48,270 bases of DNA from Branchiostoma floridae (GCF_000003815.2 NC_049980.1:3756689-3804958); one strand, 5' to 3'. Shown: positions 1-12,065, numbered from the stretch's first letter. Notes: generated by a model not told the origin, from the letters alone. Numbers and translations: made by a program.

Positions 1-165
1 AGGAAATGAAGATGTCCTCATAGAAAATGAGGAAAGTTTGGCAGTGTATACCTTAACCATCGACAAATCTCTGCCCAAGAGTCAGTTTATAGAGTTGGTA
101 GTCTCAAACTGAAAGACTGTTCCAGGCAAGTAATATTTATTCCAACTGATGAGAGAGCCACCCGC

Positions 166-2330
166 TTGTCCAAGCCTTTGTCACTCATACAAAAACAACG
201 TCAGTTTGGACATGATGAGAACATTTGGATGCCCAATATTATCGACAGATACCATGCAAGACCCAAAGAGGAACCTTTCAGAACAATGTGTGCTGCCACC
301 TTTGTATCTGAATATAGAGTCGTGTGTTCTTCAGGTCAGGGAAATACTGACAGGCAATCAAGAACTCCGACATATGTATTAAGTGGTAATCTAGGAGTTG
401 TACAAAAACGAACAAGATCGAAACCTGCTATCATTCGATTCCCAAAATTTAACAAAGACAAGGATACAGAGCGTTATTATGCCACTTTATTGAAGTTATA
501 CCTCCCTCACTACTGTGACACAGAGTTAAAACCAACACCTTATACCAAATATGAAGAGTTCTATTCAGATGGGTTTGTGTCAATCTTTGGGAACACAGAT
601 GATGTCAAAGTCTGTGATATTGTGCAAACAAACAGACAGAAGTTTGAAGGAAATGTTGACAACATTCCGCAAACCTGTCAAGACTTCAACGACACTCCCG
701 ACATCGATGATCCATGGGCCCAAATATTGCCAGATGCCAAGGAACACGAACAAGTCACATCCAAAGACCAGGAAGACGAAGACATTTCTAATGCCGAAGA
801 CCAGAACATACCTGACCTTGCAACAGTACAGAAATCCAAACAACTCTCTTTCACTTTAGAGAGATGCCAACTTAATATACCTACCACAACTGCTATCCCT
901 CTCATGCAGTCCATGAATTGGAGGCAACAACAGGTATTCTATTTTGTTCGGGATTGGTGTTTGAAAGTCGTGCAGGGGAAGAGACCTGATCCATTTCATA
1001 TTTTTCTCACCGGTGGTGCTGGCACAGGCAAGAGCCATATCACCAAGTGCATAGCATACATGGCTAGCAGAATCCTACAGCCCACACAAGAGAATCCTGA
1101 CAAAGTCGCAGTTCTAATAACAGCTCCAACTGGAACAGCTGCCTTCAACATAGGTGGAACGACTCTGCACCATGCATTTCACCTAGCACGAGTCTCTGTG
1201 AAATACCAGCCTCTGTCAGAAAGCACCTTGAATGCAGTGAGAGCCCAATATGAAAGCCTTCAGATTGTCATCACTGATGAAGTCTCCATGGTAGATAAGA
1301 AACTAATGTCTTCAGTGCATGGAAGGTTGTCACAGCTACGTCAAGCCAACCCCAACACACGGTTTGGGAACATGAGCATCCTTGCTGTTGGGGATATGTT
1401 CCAGATTCCTCCGGTCAAAGGGCAAAGTCTGTACAAAGCCACAAAAGCAGACTTCTTTCCTCTCTGGAATGGTATTTTCCAACTCTGTGAATTGAAGGAC
1501 ATCATGAGACAAAGAAATGATGCTCTCTTTGCTGAGTTGTTAAACAGACTGAGAGTGAAAAGAAAGAAAGAACAACTATCTGACGAAGACAACATGACCT
1601 TATTATCAAGGGTATTGTCCGTGGACTTTACAGCACCACAATATCCACAAGATGCACTCCATATCTTTGCAACCAACGCATTAGTTTCTGAACATAATGA
1701 CAAAATGTTACACCTCAGATGTCCCCAAATCACAACATTTGAAGCCTCTGACTTTCAGAAAGATCCAAGTACTTGATCTTTGAAACAGAAGGCAATCCTT
1801 GCAAAAGGACAGCCAGATGACTTGCCAAATGCCCTTTCCATTGGTGTTGGTGCACGCGTTATGCTGTCTAGAAATGTCCATGTTGAAGACGGCCTTGTCA
1901 ACGGAGTTTTGGCACAGTAACAGGTCTATCAGGTGGCAAAAACAGCAGTTCCAAAAATCCAACAGTCTTTGTCAAATTCGACGATCCTAGAGCTGGTGCA
2001 CTTCAAAGACAGAGAACTCCACTTTGTGAACAAGCCAACATCAATTCAGTTGCGATACATCAGTATGAAGACACGTTGAAATCAGATAGCCACATAAAAC
2101 GTTACCAACTACCTTTGAAGCTTGCCTGGTGATCTTCAATTCACAAAGTGCAAGGCCTTACAGTTGATACTGCAGTAGTCTGTATGAAAAATATCTTTTC
2201 TGCAGGCATGGCATACGTAGCACTCAGTAGGGTTCGCAGTATAAGTGGTCTTCACATTACAGAGTACAATCAGGAAGCCATTTATTGCAATAATGAAGTT
2301 CAACAGGCACTAAACGCCATGACGCAATTC
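166..2330 (+). pseudogene. Helitron PIF1-like helicase, broken
   Basis: This is a superfamily 1B DNA helicase of the kind that unwinds the transposon during rolling-circle transposition. The segment NIIDRYHARP near the start is typical of the linker just before the Helitron helicase. Walker A (TGGAGTGKSH) is at about 1009-1038, Walker B (ITDEVSMVD) at about 1267-1296, the GDMFQIPP motif III at about 1393, and motif VI (AYVALSRVRS) at about 2210-2240. The frame is interrupted by TGA at 1774-1776, a frameshift near 1906-1911 and TGA at 2130-2132. Sequence on both sides of each break still reads as helicase, so these are disabling mutations, not domain ends. The ATG at 166 is only the first methionine of the open frame. 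Confidence 0.88.
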
Positions 2331-2384
2331 ACATATGATCCCAACCCATTTACAGAACTTTCACCTGCCTCTCCACATCAACTG

Positions 2385-3080
2385 TTAAAAATTGTTCACC
2401 ATAACACACAGGGACTTATCACTCATTTCAAAAGTATGGCCAACACCTGTCTACTAGAAACAGATCTACTCTGTCTTTCAGAAACCTGGCTCACTGCAAA
2501 TAACCACAACCAAGTGCAGATAGACGGATTCAAAATGTATCACAAGAACAAGTACATCAGTGAAGCCTGTGACAATCCGCTACAAACACATCAAACTGCT
2601 CATGGAGGAGTAGCAATATATGTTCGCAACAAATGGACATCTCACGAAGTCCAAATACCACATTCCACAGACTTGCAATGTCTGGCTGTCCATGTTTCAA
2701 CAGGCTGGCTGACACTGCTCTTACTAGTTATCTACAGGCCCCCCCACGAGAACAAAGCAGCATTCATATCCAGCCTCAAAAAACTCTTGGACTACTTGCC
2801 TGACATGGACAAAAACACTACAATCATAGTTGGAGATTTCAATGAGAATCTCTTGGCACTTCAAGACAGCAACAAAATTCTATCATTCCTTGCTACCAAT
2901 AACTTTACACAAATCGTACATCATCCAACAACTGTCAAAGGAAGTTTGCTTGACCACATTTATATGTCGTCACTAGCAACATTGCTTAAGACTGGCACAA
3001 TTCAAACATTTAACAGCTATCATGATGCAGTATATTGCATATTATCAAGTCATGCCACAAAAACACAAGCTCTTCACTAA
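2385..3080 (+). pseudogene. AP-type endonuclease domain fused to the Helitron helicase
   Basis: In the same frame as helicase motif VI, with no stop between, follows an exonuclease-endonuclease-phosphatase domain like that of CR1-type non-LTR retrotransposons. Visible motifs are HNTQGL (substrate-side Asn), LSETWL (metal-binding Glu), IYRPP, and VGDFNEN (catalytic Asp and Asn). The last motif, normally S-D-H, reads S-Y-H-D, so the Asp of the His/Asp pair is changed to Tyr. The domain ends at the TAA at 3078-3080. A fused C-terminal endonuclease is diagnostic of Helentrons. No promoter or separate start is needed, because this would be the end of the polyprotein. Confidence 0.83.
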
Positions 3081-3786
3081 GCTCTGTGAGGACAAAATAA
3101 TTCATCTAATAAATACACTTGCAAAAAGGCTATATATGTACATTCCAAATACATAGAGCTGCCTGAAGACATTACCTTGCCATACAAAATAGCAGCAAGG
3201 CCAAGCCTGCTTGACACACTGAGTTCTAACGATTGTATCCCTCTCAATAATGTATAAAACTGTACACATGTACTTTCCATTATATCAAAACCAACAGTTG
3301 CTTACTTTGACATGTCTCCATAGCATGCTGAAAATGCACATTGGGGAGACAGAAAAAAAATAATCCTTACAGTAAGATGCTTCACAATATGTAATATTCA
3401 TTCAGATATGTGTGTTACCACCCTTCAGGTGCCCTACCTGTACATACTGACAGTTGTGCACAAAATATGCTGACAGGCCCACCAAGACATATACATATGT
3501 CCATTTTAGTATCTTGTCTATCCCATTGTTAAACCAATTCCAATATGTGACACACTTTTTCAACTCTCTTGTATCCTGCATCAAGAACTTCTTCTCTGGC
3601 AATTACATCTCTTGCTAGCCATTACATGTCATGAGCCAGCCATGCCAACTACTCACATATCGTCAAACCAGCCTCCTTACTCCAATATGGTATCAAGTCT
3701 TTGCCAAGCCACCATCACAGTACCTTGCTCCATCAATCAACACCTTTACCACACTTCCCCAGCCAGCCTGCTCTCCACGTCCTACT
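3081..3786. other. non-coding DNA after the Helentron coding region
   Basis: No convincing coding sequence is present. Small open frames here show no recognisable protein. The stretch may be the 3' untranslated part of the Helentron. Confidence 0.5.
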
Positions 3787-4250
3787 GCCACATGTGATCT
3801 TCTAGCTTGGGATCAAATCCTTTTTGTCCATAATTGCACGCCAGCCTTGCACATATCATGATCCAATCTGGGGACAATTCTTTTGTCCATAATTGCACAT
3901 CCCAAGTTGCACATGTCATCATCCATCCTGGGGACAATACCTCTTCTCCATAATTGCACGTGCATAGTTGCACATGTCGTCATCTGCCCTGACGACAATA
4001 CCTTTTGTCCGTAATTCCACATCCATAGTTGCACATGTCGTCATCCAGCCTGGGGACAATACCTTTTGTCCATAACTGCACGTCCATACTTGCACATCTG
4101 ATCAGCAAACCTGGGGACAACACCTTTTGTCCGTAATGGCACATCATACTTCCATACTGGAACAACAACTTCTGTCCATAATTGCACACCCATAGGTGCA
4201 CATGTGCTCACTAAGCCTGGGGACAATACCTTTTGTCCAGAATTCTGCAG
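3787..4250. repeat. 61-bp tandem repeat, about eight units
   Basis: The motif gcacat recurs at about 3789, 3849, 3909, 3970, 4031, 4092 and 4198. Each unit reads roughly gcacatgtcgtcatc, then ctggggacaatacc, ttttgtccataattg. Spacing is 60-61 bp; the next-to-last unit is shortened to about 47 bp. The repeated small open frames on the minus strand are by-products of the repeat. Tandem arrays are common in the 3' part of Helitrons, so it may belong to the upstream element, but that is inference. Confidence 0.88.
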
Positions 4251-5738
4251 CTCTTACTTAAGCTTGGTCTCAACGACTGTTGTGCATAGCTCATGACGCA
4301 GTCTCATACTTATAAGGTCTTCTACCTTACTCCAACATGCCATAATCTACCCTGCCATCAGGTGATTTTATCTAACCCCAGTCTGCTCACAAGCCTCTGC
4401 TTACAGTTACACAATCGCTGCCTGGCAGCTGAATCACCTTCCTAGTGCATATGCAAAATCACATCTTACACATAGACCAGGACATCCTACAGGCAGCGCT
4501 TTAAGTCTTCTTTCCCCTATGCCTTCCCTAATGCCACACTCATGTACTTGTGCTCATATATTAACTGCACAAAGTACCTCCTGAGACACTCTTTCACCGA
4601 ACCATTTGCACACCGCAGTTCCTCCTTGGCAGGAGTATGCTTCTTGACACATGGTACTCAAGCAGCTGCAGGCTTTCCACTCATGACATGTCAGCCTTCA
4701 TTTTTAGAGGTCAAATTGCCACTGAATATCTTCATGTTCCTGTATACACAGAAGTTCAGAAAATGTGCCACGCATTGGACTCAATGACTACATCAAACAA
4801 AATAGACAATATACTATCACGACAAACTCCTTTTCACTGGCTGTCCTGACATCACATTTGCAGCCACACCTGCCAGCCCATACAGGTAGCACATAGCAGA
4901 AAACAACACATATATATCTTGAATATCTCGTGAAGCATCTACTAACAATCATGAACAGTACATTCCTCCGATTTCACAATATCAAGTCTCCAACACAATG
5001 AGCCATGTACACATGTCATATGCTTGCAACCAACAAAAATCATTAACATCTATATTCATGACACTTTAATGTCTTCAGGCTGCCTATCATCATCAAGGGC
5101 TTGAACACGAACACATGGGGTTTGTATGTGGGAACAACATAAAAATACATAATCTGACAACTCATCTCATGCACATATCATCTTTCCATTGCAGGACTAT
5201 CAACCAGCCCAGAAAGCCACTTCTGTACAACGACACAGTCCAACATCACTAACGCAACAAAGCAGCACTACTAGCAGCTGGACTCACCATGACAAGGACC
5301 AAAGCTACAAAATCAGCCTTTCCATTTATTTCCAACATTCTCAAATACATTCTCTGAACTATAACATTGTCTCTTTGTCATTCTTCTGACAACATGTATC
5401 TATCTATATATATATATATATACAATACACACAAACGTGTCTTATATATATAGCCGTATCACCCCAGCTACCACCCCAACCACAGGAAGGATCACCCAAA
5501 GACCCAAGAGTAATCCGACCCGCAGCACGTCTGGAACCAAGGATGATGCAGAATACACCGTGTTCTATTTTATTCAGGTCATACCCACATGAGAAAACGC
5601 ATACTTCAATCCGAAATGTACCATAACTTCAGAACTGTTGTCTCCTCAAACAAAAGTGTAACAACAGCCAGTCCTATTACCAACATACCACATTTCACCC
5701 CTCCAAAATTCTTCCATTTACTCACAAAACCTGTCCAA
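4251..5738. other. non-coding stretch, nothing recognised
   Basis: This is AT-rich sequence with short (TA)n runs near 5403-5425 and 5440-5450. No gene, splice-bounded exon or terminal repeat was recognised. Confidence 0.4.
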
Positions 5739-6203
<465 letters not shown>

Positions 6204-6754
6204 CTACACAACACTTCTTAGGAGACAGATAGATCACTACATATGGCTACTACCTAGGTCAAATTGCTCCAAGGGAAACATTATGCATTTTCACGAAAAT
6301 GTCGCCTCTCTAGTTAAATGATACATTACACTCCAAAATACCTTTCTATCAGGTTTTGGCTTAATATTCTTGGTTGCCATGGCAGCAGGGCAGCAAGTAT
6401 TGGGGCGAATTTCCATTATTGGGCCAAAAACTGGGAAATCACGGTAGGGCAATAATTCAACAAGTGCTGATCATGAGAATAATAAAGAGTACCCAAATCA
6501 ACTACAGAGTGTCTTTAGCTTCACAAGAATAGTGGTAAAATTTTCAGAATTCAGAAACTCGATGCCAAGGAATTGGGCAAATTCAAAAAGAACCATTGTT
6601 TCAAGGTTACAAAAACACAGTTTTTTTTGCCAAGCTTAAAACCAGTGTTTTTGTATATGTGTCGAGAAGTATGGACAGAAAAGCAACAGTTGACTCTCTA
6701 CTACTACTAAGCTCTCTTGTACATGACAATATGATCCAAGGCTCGAAATACTTT

Positions 6755-6860
6755 TCCTGCATACCTGCACTGGTCCCAAATACGTTGGTGCAGGTAACAT
6801 TGAAATACACTGGTGCAGGTAACATTGAAAATATCCTGCACCATACAAATTTTACCCGTA
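6755..6860. repeat. short direct repeats containing gtgcaggtaac
   Basis: The string ggtgcaggtaacattgaaa occurs twice, 26 bp apart (about 6787 and 6813), next to tacctgcactggtcc. The words are related to those of the 89-bp repeat at 7058. Confidence 0.7.
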
Positions 6861-7057
6861 CCACTCTGAATTTTGGAAGTATAGTTCATACTAAAATTGT
6901 TCAGGAACCATTGCTATTTTTTTTCTTTTCTACAGAATATTACTTATATTACTAATATAGGTGGTAGTGGTAACATTCAATGCAGCTAATAAGAATCCAC
7001 GTACACCTACATCATATGACGTCTATGTATAAAAACCTATTACACGTTGTGTATTTG

Positions 7058-7235
7058 GGACCAGTGCAGGTTAGGTGCAGGTAGACATAAAAAATACCTG
7101 CACAGCTCCAATTTTACCTGCACTAACCTGTATATACCAATTACATGGACCAGTGCAGGTTAGGTGCAGGTAGACAACAGAAACACCTACACAGCTCCAA
7201 TTTTACCTGCACTACCCTGCATAAGCAGGTAGTAT
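7058..7235. repeat. 89-bp tandem repeat (two units) with internal inverted words
   Basis: Units start with ggaccagtgcagg at 7058 and 7147. Each holds gtgcaggttaggtgcaggta, followed about 20 bp later by its near reverse complement (tacctgcac and acctgcact), so each unit could fold into a hairpin. No coding content is seen in the flanking 6204-7057 or 7236-8049. Confidence 0.85.
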
Positions 7236-8049
7236 TTCGAGCCCTGATATCTGTCATTGTAAGCAAGATGCCTGCGATACTGAATTTCAACAATGTTTTA
7301 TTGGTACATCTATTTACAACAGAATCAAATTAAAGAACCTTAGTCAATTTTGCACTCATTGCAGATGGTGTGAATTGCGTGTAACATTGTTCAAGTACAA
7401 TATTAGGTTGACCGCAGATGGAGTTTCCGTGGTTATCGGTAGTGACAGGGCTGTGTTCTTGAGTTGGGCCAGCTTTAAACTTACATATCAACTTCTGCTG
7501 CTGATGTGAAAGATCCATCTTGGGTTTTCAGGGTTTGTAGTAGGTATTTGTCTCTCTTCCAATCAACAGCAATGTTTGCATTCTCTTTCCCATTGAGTCC
7601 TTGCTTCTTAAGCTCCTCTTCATTTCTCTTCCAAGCTATCAGACTCTCTGGTATCCTGCCTCCTTTCCTGACTTCTCTACTGTACTGTCTAAACGATCCA
7701 GGTTCTCTTCTCTTTTTCAGTACCCTTGTAACTTCAGATTGGTAATTGTGGTTACCACATGGACAATGGCACTACAGACTTCTTATTTCCTTGTCTGTTG
7801 GAACATCTCCTTAGAGATAAACCCGAAGGCTGCATCCTTTACCTGCAGCCACAGTGTCGAAATACCCACTTGCACACTTGAAAATGCATTTTGGTTGGCG
7901 CAACGTAAGTCGTAATTTTAAATCCAGGTAGCGCAGTGGGCAACCTGGAATTTTTCAGTTGGAACACAACTTTCCCCCACCTACATGCATACGTATTTAT
8001 TTCTTGATAGGATAAAACATAAGTTACATGTAACTACAGGGGTGCCTAA

Positions 8050-8317
8050 TAGGGGTGAGTAAACGGTACAGAAAATTCAGGTTCATGCAGGTGTGGTTCA
8101 GGGTCAGAGGTCCGGACCTGAACCTAGACCTGATTCAGTATGTGAAAACTTGTGATACTCAAAACAATGGTCCATTTCGCTACAAAGAAATCTGTTTTGC
8201 AGAGTATTTGAGTACCACTGGCGTTTTAAAATCCTACAAGGCTAACTGCCTCTGTGCGATTGAGTTTAAAAATTGGTAGAAATGAATACAGACTATACTA
8301 TAATATACCTCTAGCCC
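8050..8317 (+). mobile_element. hAT-like MITE, 3'-truncated copy
   Basis: It starts with the terminal sequence taggggtgagta and then matches, on the opposite strand, the full element at 45426-45873: the same blocks gaaaattcaggt, gtgaaaacttgtga, aaagaaatctgtttt and aatcctacaag occur in the same order. The second terminal repeat is missing, so this copy is truncated around 8317. Confidence 0.75.
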
Positions 8318-8740
8318 GTTCCGTCAAATTTTGAGTTTGGATCAGTCCATTTTTGCCATGGGGTGATTTGGAATAGTCCATATTTGCATGAGAAATACAT
8401 TTGGAGGTTCAGATATCCACAATGATCTCTCCTGAAGTCAAATATTCTGCCAAGGTTGCCAAAGTACAATTTCTAAGGCATTAAGCATGTTTGGTAGTAT
8501 AGCGTTATACTAGTTTAGTACGTTGTCAACTTAAAAACTGCAGGGGGCATGTACAGGGGGGTTAGCAATCAAATATTTTCAAAATTTTTACATTTTCATA
8601 TTCAGATGGACCGTCTCCATATTTCTAGGGGCGTATTTCATCAAAAACTGCAAGAACTTCCTAGGAGGACAAGAAAGGGACACGGCAGGTATGGTTTCTG
8701 TTCACCCTACGGTCAGAGAGGACCCCATGGTCTGTGCAAG

Positions 8741-8863
8741 CTATGCCACACCGCCACTACTTCCCATGGCGGTCCTCATCACATTCACGGTGCGGGTGAT
8801 CAGGTCGTACAGCGGTGCCAGAGGAGACGTTGGTGGGCCTCCAGGTGCAGCTAGCACAACAGC
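8741..8863 (-). CDS. helical protein gene, exon 5 (stop)
   Basis: The acceptor is catccag|gctgtt in phase 0. It encodes 40 residues ending GSSGGVA and then TAG. It was found by joining phases, since the frame is too short to stand out. A possible AATAAA on this strand lies about 740 bp downstream (7996-8001). Confidence 0.78.
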   Translation of the reverse strand, partial: AVVLAAPGGPPTSPLAPLYDLITRTVNVMRTAMGSSGGVA

Positions 8864-10882
8864 CTGGATGAGATTAGAACGAAAGATATTGTTTTACACG
8901 TTTTCGAGAAAGGGCTGAACTTACCTAATCTAGAATGTCCATATCCATATGTATCTTTGTGAAAGGCGGTATGCCAAGGATGCAGGAGATTCAAGCATGC
9001 GCAGGCCTATATATATCCCATACCGGAGTCTACAATTACTAATATACTTGGTGATGTAATTGGATGTGTATATGCATACGTGTGTATGTGTATGTGTATC
9101 ACTATATGTGCGTGTGCGTAGTATATCATACATATACATGCAAACATTAATGCATTCATAGATCCCTACAATAGAAGACAATACTTACAGATTCGTCCAT
9201 CAAAGACAATTGACGGAGATCCTCCCGCACTCTCTGTGTTGCCGTTTTGAATTGGACCACGTTAGTCTGGAGGACCCCAGCATCTTCCGACACAACCTTG
9301 ACTCCGTCAAGCACGTCCTGCACGGGGCGACGATGGCTGGGGTTGAGACCGTCAGCGGTCCTCTCCATCTTCGAGTTGTCGATGTAGTGCACGATCTTCT
9401 CCGCCTGGGTCTCGATGTCCCGCCAAGCCAGCCTCTGTATACCTGCCTCGGCGTTCATGTCGGTCAACTGCCTCTGCAAATCATCAAGGGCTTGGCGAAC
9501 CTTCTTCGTTTCTGAAATGTAAGGTTGGGGGGAAGGCTGTGAACATTCCATCACCAACATAGTTTTGTTTAAAACTTTAGTCTACGTACGCGTTTCATTG
9601 GCTCAAATTTACAAACAGTATTATCCTCTGTAGATTACATTGAACAGCCTATATGTTCATACCGGTGTCTCTTCGTTTGCTTTCCAGTAGGCTGATGATA
9701 TCCTCTTGGGTTCCCTTGATCTCGTCCAGGAATGTCTTGAACTGTTGCGTGATATCCTGGCAGGACTTCGAGCACCTCTCTGCCTCCTGTTTCATCTCGT
9801 TGATACGATCCTTGAGCGTATTCAGATCAACGCCTGTTAATTGAAGTATAATTATATATTGAATGAACTTTATTGCACGACATTTGTACATGGTACAATG
9901 TAAGGCAGCGGTAAGAGATCTAACGATGACAAAGAGCAAAGTTTAACTTATAGGTATGTAAATTGTTTCATGACTTTGTTGTAAATATTGCCTGCAGGAG
10001 TAGAAAAAGTCCAGGCAAAGGAGAGTACGCAGTTTTTGTTCATAAAGAGCTTCTCTTGAAAGAGTTACAATGTCACAAAAGATAGAGAAATTTGCTTTAG
10101 CCATTAAGCTTGTATGAGCTGTAATTTAGGTGATTTGCCAACAACGGAGCCTAAACTACTTACGGTACTCCTGGATGCGGTCATGAAGTAACTCCTTGGC
10201 GGCTTGGGTTGGTAGATCAACCTGCTCAACATCGAAGTTAGCCTTCATCAGCTGATAGGCAAAGTACAAGTTTTCCTTCTTGAAATTAGGTAGGTACTTC
10301 TCCAGCGCCAGGTCTGCGAGAACCTCGCTGATTGTACCGTCTCTGACAAGGGTGAGGATGTTATCAATTCCTTCAAGATTCCTCAGTAGTATCTCAATGA
10401 AGTTACTGTATTAAATGCATGGATGGAAAGGGGATAAGAATCAGCAAGACCTGATCCGAGTCTTTTTTAAACTCCCAATTAAACCGAGACGTCATAACCT
10501 AATCGTGCCCCCCCCCCCCCCAAAAAAAAAAAACAGGCAGTCCACCGGGACAAATTTGTGGCTTCAGAGGCAGGCCGAGGCTGCACCTCCAACGGGCACC
10601 GGTGCAAGTACGACCGCAGCATTCCACAGCCAACGTTACTAGTACTATTGCCATGACAAAAGTACCATACAATGCTCACCTGAAGAAGATACATTCGCGG
10701 AGAGCCCCGGACAGAAGATCCAAATATTTATAAAGAAGGACTGCTACCTTCCCCCGAACTTCGGCACCTTGTTCCCGCATGGTGGAGACGATCAGCCGCA
10801 CATTGTCGTCAATATTCTTCAACACTTCGACCATTTTGTCGGCTGGGAAGACAGTCGCCAGTTTGGATACGGTTGGAGCCAT
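8741..10882 (-). CDS. five-exon gene for an unrecognised 353-residue helical protein
   Basis: Exons on the minus strand are 10680-10882, 10164-10405, 9663-9833, 9189-9511 and 8741-8863 (203, 242, 171, 323 and 123 nt; 1062 nt with stop). All introns are GT-AG and all phases join (2, 1, 1, 0). The start ATG at 10880-10882 sits in caaaaATGG, a good Kozak context; the stop is TAG at 8741-8743. The protein begins MAPTVSKLATVFPADKM, has no signal peptide or obvious membrane segment, and is rich in charged helices. Residues 150-240 (INEMKQEAERCSKSCQD, VRQALDDLQRQLTDM) look like coiled coil. The C-terminus is Gly/Pro/Ala-rich, then amphipathic (LYDLITRTVNVMRTAMG). I do not recognise the family and infer only a cytosolic, mostly helical protein. 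It lies on the same strand as the MACPF gene 15 kb away, but nothing links the two functionally. Confidence 0.85.
9189..9511 (-). CDS. helical protein gene, exon 4
   Basis: The acceptor is catttcag|aaacg and the donor gaatct|gtaagt, ending in phase 0. It encodes residues 206-313, largely helical (VRQALDDLQRQLTDMNAEAG). Confidence 0.85.
9663..9833 (-). CDS. helical protein gene, exon 3
   Basis: The acceptor is ttaacag|gcgttg and the donor gacaccg|gtatga. It encodes residues 149-205, heptad-like and charged (LNTLKDRINEMKQEAE). Confidence 0.85.
9850..9912 (-). repeat. retroelement-like 3' end with TGCAATAAAG, copy 1
   Basis: On the minus strand it contains catgtacaaatgtcgtgcaataaagttc. Copies occur at 47838-47890 and, weakly, at 38076-38126. 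It lies 17 nt upstream of the acceptor of exon 3 of the helical gene, in sense orientation. It looks like the 3' end of a non-LTR element or SINE, but the family is not identified. Confidence 0.6.
10164..10405 (-). CDS. helical protein gene, exon 2
   Basis: The acceptor is aatacag|taac and the donor gagtacc|gtaagt. It encodes residues 68-148, including LVRDGTISEVLADLALEKY. A poly-C/poly-A run (10507-10532) lies in the intron just upstream. Confidence 0.85.
10680..10882 (-). CDS. helical protein gene, exon 1 (start)
   Basis: Encodes residues 1-68, with the start codon at 10880-10882. The donor is ttcttcag|gtgagc. It holds the helix MVEVLKNIDDNVRLIVSTMR. Confidence 0.85.
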
Positions 10883-11229
10883 TTTTGTACGCAGATAACA
10901 CAAGCGTTGGAGCCGTAATTATGTCACCGCAGTCCACGTACCTGCTACGTAGCTACACATAGACCTTTTGCCTGGAATCATATAGACAGTTATACTGGAC
11001 TTTTCCATGTTGAAGGTCATGGGGGTTGTAGGAAACACCTTGTCCTTCCACACCTTTCCCTTTTTGCCCCATTTGAGTGTGGACCACACTCTTTAATTCA
11101 ATGATACTTCTTACACGGCTGTCTTGATCACCTCTCAGATTCAGTACCTCGAAAGAAAACCAGGTTGTTACCTATCATATCTGCTTGAAGATCATATACC
11201 CCTTCTATAACTTTCAGTATTGACTATTC

Positions 11230-11413
11230 CTAGGTAAACGCACAGTTGATGCCCTAAGTTTGACACCTACCATTGTTTACGGTAGCAAAATGTTTGTTTT
11301 TCCCATTATGACTTCACATTCTATATTGAGCATGGTTCGATAAGAGTTGTCGACTTTGTATTTAGACTGACCAGAGGTTATCAGGTTGGTCGTAACAAAT
11401 ATGTCATGTTATT
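11230..11413 (+). repeat. dispersed repeat D, copy 1 (cut by gap)
   Basis: It starts cctaggtaaacgcacag and contains cattctatattgagcatgg and gaggttatcagg. It is related to 11819-12065 and 20345-20560 and runs into the N gap. Confidence 0.7.
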
Positions 11414-11613
11414 NNNNNNNNNNNNNNNNNNNNNNNNNNNNNNNNNNNNNNNNNNNNNNNNNNNNNNNNNNNNNNNNNNNNNNNNNNNNNNNNNNNNNNN
11501 NNNNNNNNNNNNNNNNNNNNNNNNNNNNNNNNNNNNNNNNNNNNNNNNNNNNNNNNNNNNNNNNNNNNNNNNNNNNNNNNNNNNNNNNNNNNNNNNNNNN
11601 NNNNNNNNNNNNN
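11414..11613. other. assembly gap (200 N)
   Basis: Run of N; the content is unknown. Confidence 1.
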
Positions 11614-11728
11614 GAACACCGCACAGCTGGGGGGGGTACTGAATCGGGAAATCGGCAGAAAACCCCCATATTGTTACTTCTCATATTTGCGCGAAGAGTA
11701 TACACCTTAACACCTTAGCTTCCGACAT

Positions 11729-11730
<2 letters not shown>

Positions 11731-11810
<80 letters not shown>

Positions 11811-11813
11811 ACA
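11731..11813. repeat. (AC)n microsatellite
   Basis: About 80 bp of AC repeats. Confidence 0.97.
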
Positions 11814-11818
11814 TATTG

Positions 11819-12065
11819 TCCTAGGTAAACGCTCAGGTGATGCCCTAAGACTGACTACCATTGTTTTACGATAACACGTTTTTTTTCCCAAGGACGGACT
11901 GATGACGTGAGATTCTATATCAAACATGGATCGGTGTACGTGGTCGCCCAGATATTTAGACTACTCATAGGTTATCAGTCCGGTCATGAAAATGAGTCAT
12001 GCTAGTGCGAATGCTTCAGGTGCAAAAATATGAACATTGGTGTTCGCTCCAAACATTCAAAAGAA
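11819..12065 (+). repeat. dispersed repeat D, copy 2
   Basis: It shares cctaggtaaacgctcagg, gatgccctaag, gattctatatc, catggatcggt and cattcaaaagaacaa with the copies at 11230 and 20345. Confidence 0.7.

Larger units (their letters stand above)
1..3080 (+). mobile_element. Helitron (Helentron-type) rolling-circle transposon, degraded coding part
   Basis: The segment carries the C-terminal half of a Helitron Rep/helicase polyprotein fused to an AP-type endonuclease, an arrangement known from Helentrons (Helitron2). The Rep nuclease would lie left of the window edge. Bases 2-115 are open in another frame (starting GNEDVLIENEESLAVYT) and probably belong to the linker, so at least one more frame break lies between about 110 and 166. 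Neither end of the element could be placed; the 3' end may lie anywhere in the non-coding DNA after 3080. The many breaks indicate a dead copy. Confidence 0.85.

Noticed and set aside
3782-4226. Minus-strand frames with repeated QLWTKGIVPR
   Set aside because: Read-through of the 61-bp repeat; no start, splice or family evidence.
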